A DNA stretch of 64,000 nt, from the NCBI GenBank assembly GCA_029747015.1, contig JAKOGI010002183.1, positions 51,001-115,000 of the forward strand, read 5' to 3'. The translations under genes and the position numbers were made by a program. Shown here in pieces: positions 11,345 to 21,539 of the stretch; the stretch's first letter is position 1; each line of letters begins with the position of its first letter. The notes under the pieces are model-generated. The model was not told the DNA's origin, did not search any database, and worked only from the letters and a program-made list of their open reading frames with translations. This stretch comes from Carnegiea gigantea (taxonomy: Eukaryota; Streptophyta; Magnoliopsida; Caryophyllales; Cactaceae).

Positions 11345-13400
11345 TGGTCTAGGTTAGTGAGTTATGAAAATTCATACCCATCTACATCCATTAGTTTTAT
11401 GGCTTTTCCTGAAAGAATTTACTTGACATAGTAAGGTCCAATCCAGCATGTTGTGAATTTTCCTTGGGAGTCTATGCCAGTTGCCCAAATGGCCTTTATC
11501 ATTGCATCCCCTACTCTAATGTTTTGGGGAAGTACTTTTGAGTTGAAAGCACTTTACATTATTTATTGGCACTTTCGCATATAATGCAAGGACTATAAAC
11601 TTTTTTTTATCAATGCCTACTTATTCTTTACGTTGGGACTGTATCCAATTGATTTCATACACTTGCCCTTAAAAGACAACCCGCAACAATGAACATTTTA
11701 TTTCAGCTTGGAGTATTGCTTCCGTTTTATACGTAAGAGAGAACTATATTGCTCTTGCAGATAATCTCATATTTATCTGGCATCCCCACAAATCAAATGA
11801 GGTTTTACTAGTATCTTCTATGCCCCTATTTGTTTGCAGCTTGTAGCTAGCAAACTATCGATGCTGCACCTTGTGCCATTCAAGCAACCTTGTTGTCTTA
11901 TCTTTGAAATGAGACCCATCGTCACTTATTAGCTCATGCAACACTCCATAACGGCAAATGATATTGGTTGCTATGAGAAAACATCTTTAGAGGTAAGGGT
12001 GATATATTATGCAGTTTCCACCCCCTTGATGAAATAAATAATGGCCACCAAAATGTACTCTTTGCCATTGGTCTCCTAAGGTGTGAACTTCCCCATGACG
12101 ATAATTCCCCAAATGGAGCAGGTCAATGGTGAATTGAGTGTGTAAAGTTGCGAAGGAGGCATGTGCTGGATTGGGTATACCTTTGACATTTTTTACACCT
12201 TCAAGCAAATTGAAAGTAATCTATATCCATGGTTGTCCAATAATAGCCGATCTTTGCATTTTCTTGGTTAGGAGGTGTACATTCATGTCGGTTCCACAAT
12301 CACCAACATGGACCTCCATAAAGAGCTTTCCCTCCTATGTGTTTATGCATCACATGTTAATATGGTAAGTGGTCTTTCTGTAGAGTACGTCGTCATCCTC
12401 TATGAATTGTGAGACTAACCCACAAAGTGCTCTTTAAGCTTATTTCAAGGAATACAGGGGATAGTCCCCTTTATGGTGGTTATTCAATATGTCTAGATAT
12501 CATGAGGATGCCTTTTCATCCTCTTCTAGACATGAAGCCAACTCACCTTTGCTATCAATTATGATAGTCATTTCAGGGTCTTTGTCTGGTATGGCAATCA
12601 TGGTTACCAATTTCGCCAATGGATATGCAAAATGATTTTTCTTCGTTAGGAGGAAAGTGAACTTTAACTCATCAAAATAGGATGTTATTTTTTTTAGAGT
12701 AGGCTTGGTGAAATGCAAAATTCTCATTTGCACTTTCTATCATCCCATAGTCTAATTTATGATCTAATTTATGCACTAACTTAGTGGAGATTGGGATATG
12801 CACCCGGTCCTTGTGGTGATAGTATTAGACACTAACCTCATAACCTTTATGGTTAGATGTGTAATTGAAATACATTTGTCAAGTTTCATCTTCGACTAAG
12901 AGGATATCTTCATGAGCAAGATTGTAATTTTCTTCCATTTATCTTATAGGATGGTCGACTAAGAAAACTGATGTTACTCTTCCTTTGCTTTTCCTTTTAT
13001 GGGTTTTCATTCTTGGAACTCTAAATGGAATTCAAAGAGTAGAGCCATCCACCTTGAAATCCTCCCCTATAAAATGTATTGAGACATAAGATCTTTTAAT
13101 GGATCCACAAAAAGCCACGATCTTGGCTTTGTTATGGAGCATGTAGTGTCTTAAATTTTTGGTAGCCTACATACGGGCTAGGCATATCTTCTTAATCTAA
13201 GGGTACCAAACTTTATAATCCAGAAATTTCTCGCTTAAGTAATATATGAAGTTCTCTTATCGTTCATTTTCTTGGCTAGTAGTGTACCCATTACAGTTTC
13301 TGTTATTAAATAAAGTAACAATAGTAGGTCCTCTTTAATGGTTGCAAAGCTGATGAGCTCACCAGATATTCTTGCCAAACCCTTTCAACAAGGCTGATCG
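11345..13400 (-). pseudogene. Minus-strand Tat pol relic (RNase H, second RNase H, integrase)
   Basis: Reading leftwards. RNase H at about 12950-13330 has 'LKDLMSQYIL' and 'GRISRWMALLFEFHLEFQE'. The second, archaeal-like RNase H at about 12500-12945 has 'EDILLVEDET' and 'MYFNYTSNHKGYEVSV'. The integrase core at about 11860-12210 has 'TNIICRYGVLHELISDDG' and a 'GIEDTSKT' block at the DDE glutamate position. The integrase C-terminal part at about 11345-11560 has 'GKFTTCWIGPYYVK' and 'LTNLDQLK'. Two RNase H domains in tandem are diagnostic for the Tat/Ogre branch of plant Ty3/Gypsy. Stops and frameshifts occur throughout. Confidence 0.75.
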
Positions 13401-14169
13401 CATTTTACCTGCAAACTCTTACTTAATGTCTCTAGTGCTCGTAGTAAAGCACGCCCCTGGGATTGTCCTTTTACTGTCGAACTTATGTGCAACTTCATAC
13501 CACAGTTAGCCCTTTTAATCTGATGGTGGCTCTACCTCTAGGGAGAACCACCATGTAACTCTTCAAGGCATGGCATTTTGAGGATAAAAACCATTAAGTC
13601 CCTCCACTGGAGATTGCGACCACTTACTTCGTTGCGCACCCTTTTGACATAGATTTATGATCAAACTTCATATGAAAGGTTACCTTAAATAAACGTTAAG
13701 TGCTTCTTGTTGTGCCATTCTGTGCGCGAGATAATCTATGTTTTTTTAATGAGTATGTGTTCCTTCTTTTTTGACCAAGAACTAAAGCCTTATAAGGAAT
13801 ACAAGTTGTCCTAATTGGAAACTTGTGGACAGAACCAACAACAGTCAGATTCATGCCGATAGTGGCTGGAATTATGCCATAACAATGCTAGTAATGATAC
13901 CATTTGAGCTTAGCAATCATGTGTTTTATTAATTTAAAGGCTTAGAGGAAGTCAATGGAATGATAAAGTAATGCCCTTAATCACGAGATTCCTCTTATCT
14001 ACTACGTGTTTAAGGGTGCCTTGAGGTTTCCACTCTCTCTATACTAATATTATTGAGGTTTGGTTTTACGGTCCTTTTCCCTATTTCCTCTCCCTTTTTC
14101 CAAAATAAAATCTAGCAACAATTCCCTTTTTCTAACCCTTTTTCTAAAATCCCTGATTTGTGGCTTATG
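13400..14169. other. Unassigned junction between the two Tat relics
   Basis: No domain can be read with confidence on either strand. An RT relic of the minus-strand copy could lie here by position, but I could not match it. The boundary between the minus-strand and plus-strand Tat sequences must fall in this interval. Confidence 0.25.
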
Positions 14170-14641
14170 AAGGGAAAGTGAACCCTTAGAGAAAGGACCA
14201 TCATGCTTTTTAGCAAGATCTTTGTCAACAAGCCTCCGATTCCATCAAAGAAGATAGTGATGCTATTGAATGAAATGCAACCCTTATGGCTGATCTGCTA
14301 GCATAGATTGAAAGTTGACTTGAGGCTAAATTTTATAAGCAATAAAAACTAATAAATGACATCACCAAAAAGAGGCATGAACATAAGGTTGAAAATAGAA
14401 GAAAAGATGATATACGCAGTATTCATTTAGTCAAAGAGGAAATCCATCACTAATGGATCAAAAGATTTATAAGTTGTTGCAGCTCTTAAGAAGCCGTCAA
14501 CTATTCCAGAATGCATCTATAGACCCAATCCTTTATACGGTGACTTCAAAAGGGAAACTGCTTGTCAAGTTTTCTCTTATCTAAAAACTTGAAATTCATA
14601 GGCCTCGACAAACCGCCCTTTGATTTGATCAATTTTATTAA
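14170..14641 (+). pseudogene. Gag N-terminal part of the plus-strand Tat relic
   Basis: In one frame this reads as a charged, probably coiled-coil stretch ('HEHKVENRRKDDIRS') and ends 'PPFDLINFIN' at the element B insertion point. Several stops are present. It is assigned to the plus-strand Tat copy because the ATTAA duplication of element B joins it to 21535. A specific match to Tat gag was not established. Confidence 0.4.
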
Positions 14642-16004
14642 TGATAGGAAGTGTTGAAGTTTTAAACTTGTAACTCTAAGTGTAAAGTTTATCATCGAAT
14701 ACTTGAGGTGTCATCCCCTGAGAGTTGGGTTTCAAGTATTGGGATTAGTGCCAGCGTTTCAAGCTTGGCTTAGTGAAAAGGAAAGAAAGACAAGCTGAAT
14801 TAAGCTGACAAACACAAAAGAAGAGGCTTGGGGTTATGATTAAGCTAATTAACAAATAAAGTAATTGAGAGGAGTCCTAACCTATCAAGCCTGCACTAAA
14901 AACAAGAGATAGCGGTTGCACCATTGAAGACTAGCCAAGCCCTCCCTCAAAGGTCATGAGCTAGTCTAATTAGTCTAACCACATATGTTCATGAGATTAT
15001 CCTAATTAGATCACGAGATTAGTAACCCTTAGACCTAGCTAGGATCGGGACTATTTGCATGTCCAAATCCCAGCTATTCTCTTCCCCACAGTACCTAATT
15101 GACTTCACCTCTTATCATAAGTCTACTGCCCAAAAACATGGATGAAAGCTCTCTTAAGCATCTCATCAAACAGTTGGTGGGCATGAGAGAAAACTCTAAT
15201 TTGAAAGCATAAATTGAGAGTGGTTAGGCCTAATCCAGGACTAATTAGGCATCAAGAGGCTAATCACAGTATAAGTCAACAAAAAATAGCTACTAATCAT
15301 CACAAAACACAATTAAACATAACTATAACTAGGCTAACAAATAAGCAAATAAACATGAACTAAGGAGGAGAGAGAATGAAACTAATCTAACCTAGCAAGC
15401 TAATCAAACATGGATTAACAATGAAAACTAAACATTTAAGCCAAACAAAATTGAACACTAGAACTAAACTAACAAAATCTAAACTAGAACAAAATATGCC
15501 ATGAAGAGAGAAAGGAACAGAAAACTTAGTGATTGCTTGAACGAACATCAAAATCCACATGCTTGAATACAAAATCCATAAAAACAAATCCTAGTCTACC
15601 TAGTTTATTACCCCCTAATGGGGTTTTTAATTGCTAAACCTAACCTCAAACTAATCCTAAAACCTCTCCAAAAAGGTCCTTCAAATAGAAATCAAGCCAT
15701 GAGAAAAAGGGGCGAGAAGAGCAGAGGTTGGTGATGGGTGGCACCACGGCGACCATTAGCCATCACCGGCCCCTGCCCTCCTATAAGGTGGCGACGGTTC
15801 GTGGTGGTGCCACGGCTACCCATCATCCCCTCATACTTTGCATTCTTCATGATTTTCCTGTCTCTTCTTTACTCCTTTTTGCGAGATTTGCTCAATTGAA
15901 CTTATTACCTACAAAAGTAAATAAAACAATTAAAAATTCTAAAGATATACGAGCTAAAACTAAGTGACACAGGCATGTAATATACGAGAATTTAGTACCG
16001 AACA
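14642..16004 (-). repeat. 3' LTR of element B
   Basis: On the plus strand it starts TGATAGGAAGTGTTG and ends TTTAGTACCGAACA. It matches 19760-21534 apart from the TRIM inserted there, and also the solo LTR 36491-37886. Beyond it, AGCACCCCCACACCTA is the complement of a polypurine tract. A GC-rich part near 15730-15830 holds inverted GGTGGCACCACGG-type words. The small ORF at 15728-15967 lies in this GC-rich part and is not a gene. Confidence 0.85.
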
Positions 16005-17752
16005 AGCACCCCCACACCTATCTTTTACTCGTCCTTGAGAAAAAGAAAAGAAAGACTAACCTAAGAACCTAACTGACTTTCGTAGGAATTACGGTTGCAT
16101 TTTGCATATGCAACAAGCCATTTTAACCCCTTGGTTGCCCCAAGTGGACGAGTGAGGTCTCGTGAGAGTTTGCAAAAGATATACCCACAAAATATTTGAA
16201 ATATTTTTTGGATTTCTCAAAAGTAAAAAATATATACAAGACAAAGAGGAAAATATACACACATCTAGATCGATTCTATCACCATAACAACCTAGCCACT
16301 AAGCTATATACAAGCAAAACATATGTTGAAGAAACACTTAGCCCATAAATGCATTCTGACCCTCATTTTTCACTCCATACAACACAATGGCATGATTTGT
16401 ACACCTTGGTACTACGTGCAAAGTGTATTGACTCTTAATGCTAGGCTAAAACCGGGCAAAAGGGTTATCTTCACTTGGCGTATGACTCCCTTCTATTAGG
16501 TCTCATTTTTGTTCTCTTTTTTTTTTTTCTTTTTTCCCTGCTTTTCTCCTTAAACTCTTTCACCCGATGGGTATTCTTGACTTATTAGGCCTTGAACTCC
16601 CAGAGGAACAACTTAGTATGCATTTGTGCTTATTCCCTTTTTAGGGACTTTATTTGGATGTACAAAGTATTTATTTAAACTCAAACAGAGGTACCAGAGT
16701 TAAGCTTACTTTTGCATCCACATTCTCTCTTTTTTTTTTTTTTTTTGGTTTTTGATAAAGTCAGAGGTCAATTAATCAAGTAGAATGTCCCCTAACCCAA
16801 ATTTCAACAACTAATACTGAAAGCCAATGGTGAATGTACAAGGTAGGTGCAAAACCGCACATGTGAAATGAGGCTATTATGAAAAATCGGAGATTATGTT
16901 ATAAACAAGTGTTCCATCATGCATCTTCAACCTGTGTATAAGCTAGCAACAAAGCTATTAAAGATCAAAAATCAATCACAAAGGCATCAAAGTCCCCCAA
17001 AGCCAAAAAGAAAAACTATATAAAATTGGAAAAAATTGAAAAATTTTCACAAGATATGTACAAAAGGGTATATAACATCCCGACTTCCACACTCAAAATC
17101 TCACAACGTCCTTATCGGGAGCCGAGAAGCCATAACCAACCACAAAAAAAAAAAAAACACATAAAACAAGAAACAAAACAAAATACATAAGGATACTCAA
17201 CAAACACACATATGCACTAGCTAACACACTCAATAGCAAGACCACAAATATATACAAAATCAACACAACCAATAGCGAATATATACAAATCCAACAACGC
17301 CACCAATAACAAAATACAACTATGCATAAAAGACACATATAGGTGATCATAGCCATCAATTGGCTTTATAATATCCCAAGTTTTACCTCAATATTAATCA
17401 CCAACAAAAACAAAACCTAATATCCACAACTAAACAAAAACAAAAATAAAGAAAATAAAACCAAGGGAGAAGAGTTAGAACGATTATACCAAGTTGGCTA
17501 CTAATTGTACCCACTCAAAGATGGTGCTACAAGAGGCTTGAAGAGCATCAACCACTCCTTCTCGTCTCTCAAGGCTCGAGTCATCAATTTGGATGCAGTC
17601 AACAATCGCAAGAGCTTATCATATGCCCAAGCATGCATCTCAAAATGATATGAATAAGAGAACACTAATAAGATTATAGAAAAGAAAGCCAGTACTCTCT
17701 TAAACTTATCAAACGTCATAGGAAAATCATAAGCATGATCAAAGAAAGTATT

Positions 17753-19634
17753 CTACATGATCTTCCTAAGAACGTCCTCTAAGTATGCATAATAAGGGTC
17801 AAAGGAAGGAGTATACCCTTTAATATCACCTAGGGACTTGTGCAATGCATGCAAATGAGAGGGGGTGGTGGAAAGTAAGGGGGATGAAATGGGGGATAAG
17901 TCAGGTGACTCGGTGTAAATGAGGTCTATATGCTTAATGTTAGGAGCGACACCAACCACCATACCATCACCACACAACTCCTAAAAAGGAGCCTCCTCAA
18001 GAAACGGCTCAATCAAAATTTGTTCTTCCGACCAATCAAGCAAATCATTCTCAACACAACTAGCAACACCCCTAGAAGACTCACCCATCTCTAACCCTGT
18101 GCACTGAGCTAAAGGGAGGGGAGAAGCAAGTAAGGTCGAGTCACCAATGGTAGTGTCTCTCGGTGTGCTAGACAAGGATGGAGCGATAAATGGTAAAGAA
18201 ATCAAAGGAGGGTCAATCACTTCCTCTAGGTTAGTCTCTAAGGGAAGAGAAGGCTTATAGGCCCTGTTTGACAATCAGCTTTTAGCTGTTAGCTATTAGC
18301 TAATTGCATTAGCTCTTAGCTGTTAGTTGATTGCATTAGCTGTTTGATTCAACTGATTGCATTAGCTGTTTGTGAAAAAAGTATTTGATGAAGTTAGCTG
18401 TTTCTAAGAAAGCTATTTGATAAAATTTCACTTATGCCCATTACTCAATTTCATTATTTTTCTAACAAAACAATTTTTCATTAGGTATTTATTTTTCTTT
18501 TCGATATAAATTATGAATTAAGACTTATGTGATATATAAAATTACATTTATACTTTTTCCTAATTTTAGTACTTATTATCAAAATATCTTTTTAATGTTA
18601 AACATTTTCTTCTTTAATAGCAATTGAATTATGTTACATAAAAAATATTTATATATCATGTAAGACTAACTAACATAAATTATTTGTTAAATTAAGAAAG
18701 CGTTAAAATTAAAAGCATTATCTTCAACATCATGATCATCCACAACTCTTGTCCTAAAGAGAAAAAAAAAATAAATTAAAAAATTTAAATCATAAGCATC
18801 CAACATTTGGAAATATCATTCGTGAATGACATTTAATGTAAATTTGCCCAAGGTTAGTATGGTCATTGTAATTGTAAGCATCAAAAAGCTCTTTGAAAAA
18901 GCTATCCCAAAGAGTTTTTTGTAAAAGAGCTTTTTGGGTATAAAAAGCTAATCTAAAGAGCTAATCAACCAAACACTCCAAAGAGCTTTTTGATCAGAGT
19001 CAAACAGCTAATTTCCAAAAAGCTCTTTTTGCACTCAAAAAGCTCTTTACCAAACATGGCCATAATTATCATAGAGACTTGCCTTAGGTCTAAGCGAAGG
19101 TAGACTAAGGTCAGTCTTGTGTATTATGTCACACTCCCTAATCTGAATGTTGCTCATTCAATGTCTCTATCATGACATTAAGTTTAGCATAACATTCATC
19201 GAAAATATCACAATCAGAACAAGAATTCACATCACGATCAAAAGATTGGGAGTAAGAGCACACAACATGAGGGAAAGAAGAAGGGTGATAAAATGAAACT
19301 CTAACTTGATCGACACATAGGGATTGAGTGTGCAAATCATAGAGAAGGGGTGAAGGGCGCACAAAAGACTCACTAGCTTCTCACCTTGCCATTGATACCA
19401 AGCTAAGAATTCAAACAAGTCCTATATGTCATCAACATTTAAAGAGCACATACCACCATAACACATGGACTCAAGGGTGGGTCAGGTCTCATGTGTTGTT
19501 CCCTCAACCACAACATTTCATATTTCCCATTTTTTATGCGTGAAATGAACAAATTAAGCATGATAATCATTCAATCTAGAAAAGTATTATCAAAAAGGTT
19601 CATGCTCAAATTGAGGTAAATGAAAAATAGCCAT
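17753..19634 (-). pseudogene. Gag-like relic of element B, split by a MITE
   Basis: The start is the Met at 19632-19634, about 100 bp past the primer site, giving 'MAIFHLPQFEHEPF'. The equivalent ORF in element A starts 'MVIFHFSQFEHELF' at 33895. A 'LFEFLAWYQW' block follows. After the MITE the frame continues at 18259-17753 with 'PLAQCTGLEMGESSRGVASC' and 'GYTPSFDPYYAYLEDVLRK', which correspond to 'PLAQYTKLKMGDPFRVVASC' and 'GYDPSIDPYCVCLEDLPRK' in element A. I read it as the gag-like protein widespread in non-autonomous plant Gypsy elements. Stops make it inactive. The ORF at 17093-17359 is downstream low-complexity sequence and was not annotated. Confidence 0.6.
18260..19061. mobile_element. 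MITE-like DNA transposon (AGCTNTTAGCT-rich)
   Basis: About 802 bp. It starts GGCCCTGTTTGACAA and ends ACCAAACATGGCC, with ATA on both sides (18257-18259 and 19062-19064). Near both ends AGCT words recur (TTAGCTGTTAGC, AAAGAGCTAATC). No coding capacity. The 3-bp duplication and GGSCCTGTTTG termini suggest PIF/Harbinger, with hAT as the alternative. It resembles 59211-60066 and interrupts the element B gag-like ORF. Confidence 0.65.
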
Positions 19635-19735
19635 TTTAATTTTTTTTTTTTAATGTTTGATTTTTAATTCTTTTAATTTTTTTAAAGGCGTAGCCTCAAA
19701 TGGTCAAGTGAACCCCGATATTGAAAAGCGCTAGC

Positions 19736-19753
19736 TCCTCAGCAACGGCACTA
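19736..19753 (-). promoter_or_regulatory. Primer-binding site of element B (Asp-tRNA type)
   Basis: Plus-strand TCCTCAGCAACGGCACTA is the complement of a site differing from the common plant Gypsy primer site TGGCGCCGTTGCCGGGGA at four positions. All four are C-to-T or G-to-A changes, as expected from deamination of methylated cytosine. It sits about 6 bp inside the 5' LTR. Confidence 0.75.
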
Positions 19754-19759
19754 AAAACT

Positions 19760-21534
19760 TTATATAAAGTATTGAAGTTTTAAATTTGTAACCCCAAGTG
19801 CAAGGTTTTTCATTGAGTACATGAGGTATCGTCCACTAGGAGTTGGGTTTTAAGTACCGGGATTAGCTCATGTGTTTTAAGCTTGGCTAAGTGCAAAGGA
19901 AAGAAAGACAAGCTGAATTAAGCTGATAATCACAAAAGAAGAGGCTTAGAGTTATGATTAAGCCAATTGGCAAACAAAGCAATCGAATCCCAACCGGCCA
20001 AACCTGTACTAAAAACAAGAGATGGTTGGTTCACTATTGAAGACCACCCAAGCCTCTCTAAAGGGTCATGACTGAGTCTAATTAGTCTAACCACCTATTT
20101 TCATGGGTTAGCCTAATCAGACCACAAGATAAGCAACCCTCAGACCTAGGTAGGATTGGGACTATTTTTATGTCTAAATCCCGACTATTCTCTCTCCCAC
20201 ACTAGCTAACTGACCTTACCCCCTCGGCATAAGTTAATTACCCAAAAACGTGGATGAAAGCTCTCTTAAGCATTTCATCGAACACTTTACCTGTATGAGA
20301 GAAAACTCTAAGTTGAAAGTATAAATTGGTTGTGGTTAGGCATAATCCATGACTAATTAGCCATCAAGAGGACAATCACAATCGAAGCCAACAAAGACTA
20401 GGTACTAATCATCACAAAACAGAATTAAACCTAACTATAACGGGGCTAACAAACAAGCAAATAAACATGAACTAAGGAGGAGAGAGAATGAAACTAATAT
20501 AATCTAACATACAATTAAACATGGATTAACAATAAAAATTAAACATTTAAACAAAAAAAATCAAATAGAAGAACTATGATAACAAAATCTGCATAGAAAC
20601 AAAATATGAAATAGAGAGAGAAAGAGAAAAGAAACTTAGTGATTGCTTGAATGAATATCAAATTCACATGCTTAAATCAAAAAGCCATAAAAAGAAATCC
20701 TAATCTACCTAGTTTATTACCCCTTAATGGGGTTTTTAGTGGCTAAACCTAACCTAAAATTAACCCTAAAACCCCTTCACCCCCCAAAAGGTCCTTTAAA
20801 TAGAAATCGAGTTAGGAGAAAAAGGGCCGAAAAGACTAGAGGATGGTGATGGGTGGCACCACGGTGTCACGGCCCAGGCTTTCGCGACACCGAGGTATTG
20901 TCCGCTTTGGGGTGGCTCTCCAGTTAAGGAGGTGAACCCCTTACGGGCTGGCGCCCCAGTTAATAGGAGAGCCACCCCAAAGCGGACAATATCTCGGTGT
21001 CAGGAAAGCCTGGGTCGTGACAGTTGGTATCAGAGCAGGTTTCCGGGTCGGTGTGCCAGCGAGGGCGCTGGGCCTCCTAACGGGGGGTGGAGCTGGGGAG
21101 TCCCACATTGGTAGTTGAGGAGAACGAACCACGCCTTATAAGCATGGGGAAACCTCAACACATCGAGGCCCTTTTGAGGACAAAACCATAAGGGGTTCAC
21201 CTTCTTAACTAGAGAGCCACCCCAAAGCGGACAATACGTCAGTGTCGGGAAAGCCTGGGCCGTGACACACGGTGACCACCATGTCGTCGCTACCACCATC
21301 GGCCGTCGGCTGGGTGATGGTTGGTGGTGGTGCCACGGTTACCCGTCGTCCCCCCTCCTTTGCAATCTTCCTGTTTTTATTGTTCATTGTTTGCTCCTTT
21401 TTACGGCATTTGCTCAATTGAACTTATTACTGACAAAAGAAAACAAAACAAGTAAAAGTCCTAAATATTACCTTATTATATGAACTACAACTAAGTGATA
21501 GAGGATGTAAAATATGACAATTTAGTATTAAACA
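19760..21534 (-). repeat. 5' LTR of element B, with TRIM inserted
   Basis: Direct repeat of 14642-16004. It is about 1367 bp once the 403 bp TRIM and its 5 bp duplication are removed. The inner end has decayed (TATTGAAG for TGTTGAAG). The outer end reads TTTAGTATTAAACA, giving TGTT on the minus strand. Confidence 0.85.
20865..21267 (+). mobile_element. Fold-back TRIM (miniature LTR element) with 5-bp target duplication
   Basis: A GC-rich 403 bp unit starting TGTCACGGCCCAGGC and ending GCCTGGGCCGTGACA, flanked by CACGG on both sides (20860-20864 and 21268-21272). The other element B LTR keeps an uninterrupted GGTGGCACCACGG at this point. A 57 bp arm occurs three times: inverted at 20865-20921, direct at 20966-21022 and direct at 21211-21267. 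After the second arm comes GTTGGTATCAGAGC (21023-21036), an initiator-Met primer site, then an internal part and GGGGGGTGGAGC, a purine tract. 21091-21267 looks like a full 3' LTR (TGGGGAGTCCCACATTGG...CGTGACA). The left end is a hairpin version of the LTR tail. Six-frame ORFs here are artefacts. Confidence 0.8.
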
Positions 21535-21539
21535 ATTAA

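Larger units (their letters stand above)
4130..13900 (-). mobile_element. Minus-strand Tat-type Ty3/Gypsy relic (interrupted by copia-1)
   Basis: Read on the minus strand this carries RNase H, a second RNase H-like domain and integrase, followed by a 3' region with an opposite-strand ORF. It mirrors the plus-strand relic at 14.17-31.0 kb. Outside copia-1, blocks at 4130-4604 and 9427-9660 match the reverse complement of 29.1-29.7 kb, for example GAGAAAAAAGCTAA near 4500 and GGATTTAGGAAG near 9543. No LTR pair was found, and gag and most of RT are not visible, so it is a fragment or a nested, rearranged copy. Both ends are approximate. Confidence 0.55.
14642..21534 (-). mobile_element. Element B: non-autonomous Gypsy-like LTR element
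   Basis: Two LTRs of about 1.36 kb in direct orientation flank 3.75 kb of internal DNA with only a gag-like relic on the minus strand. ATTAA occurs exactly on both sides (14637-14641 and 21535-21539). The primer site at 19736-19753 and purine tract beside 16004 set minus orientation. No protease, RT or integrase is visible, so it depended on another element. Its gag-like ORF, LTR length, TATCA terminus and primer type match element A at 32.5-39.6 kb. It contains a MITE and a TRIM. Confidence 0.85.

Noticed and set aside
14647..14656. First guess for the element B left end at TGTTGAAG (14652) with flank GGAAG
   Set aside because: GGAAG does not match the right flank. Moving the end to TGATAGGAAG (14642) gives a perfect ATTAA duplication and a TATCA terminus like element A.
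15728..15967. 79-codon plus-strand ORF
   Set aside because: Lies in the GC-rich part of the element B LTR, with a similar shadow in the other LTR (21262-21483).
20865..21267. Cassandra-type TRIM carrying 5S rRNA sequence
   Set aside because: No 5S-like internal promoter blocks are visible in the LTR.
20932..21299. GC-rich ORFs on both strands
   Set aside because: They lie in the TRIM, are explained by its LTR and hairpin structure, and overlap on both strands.
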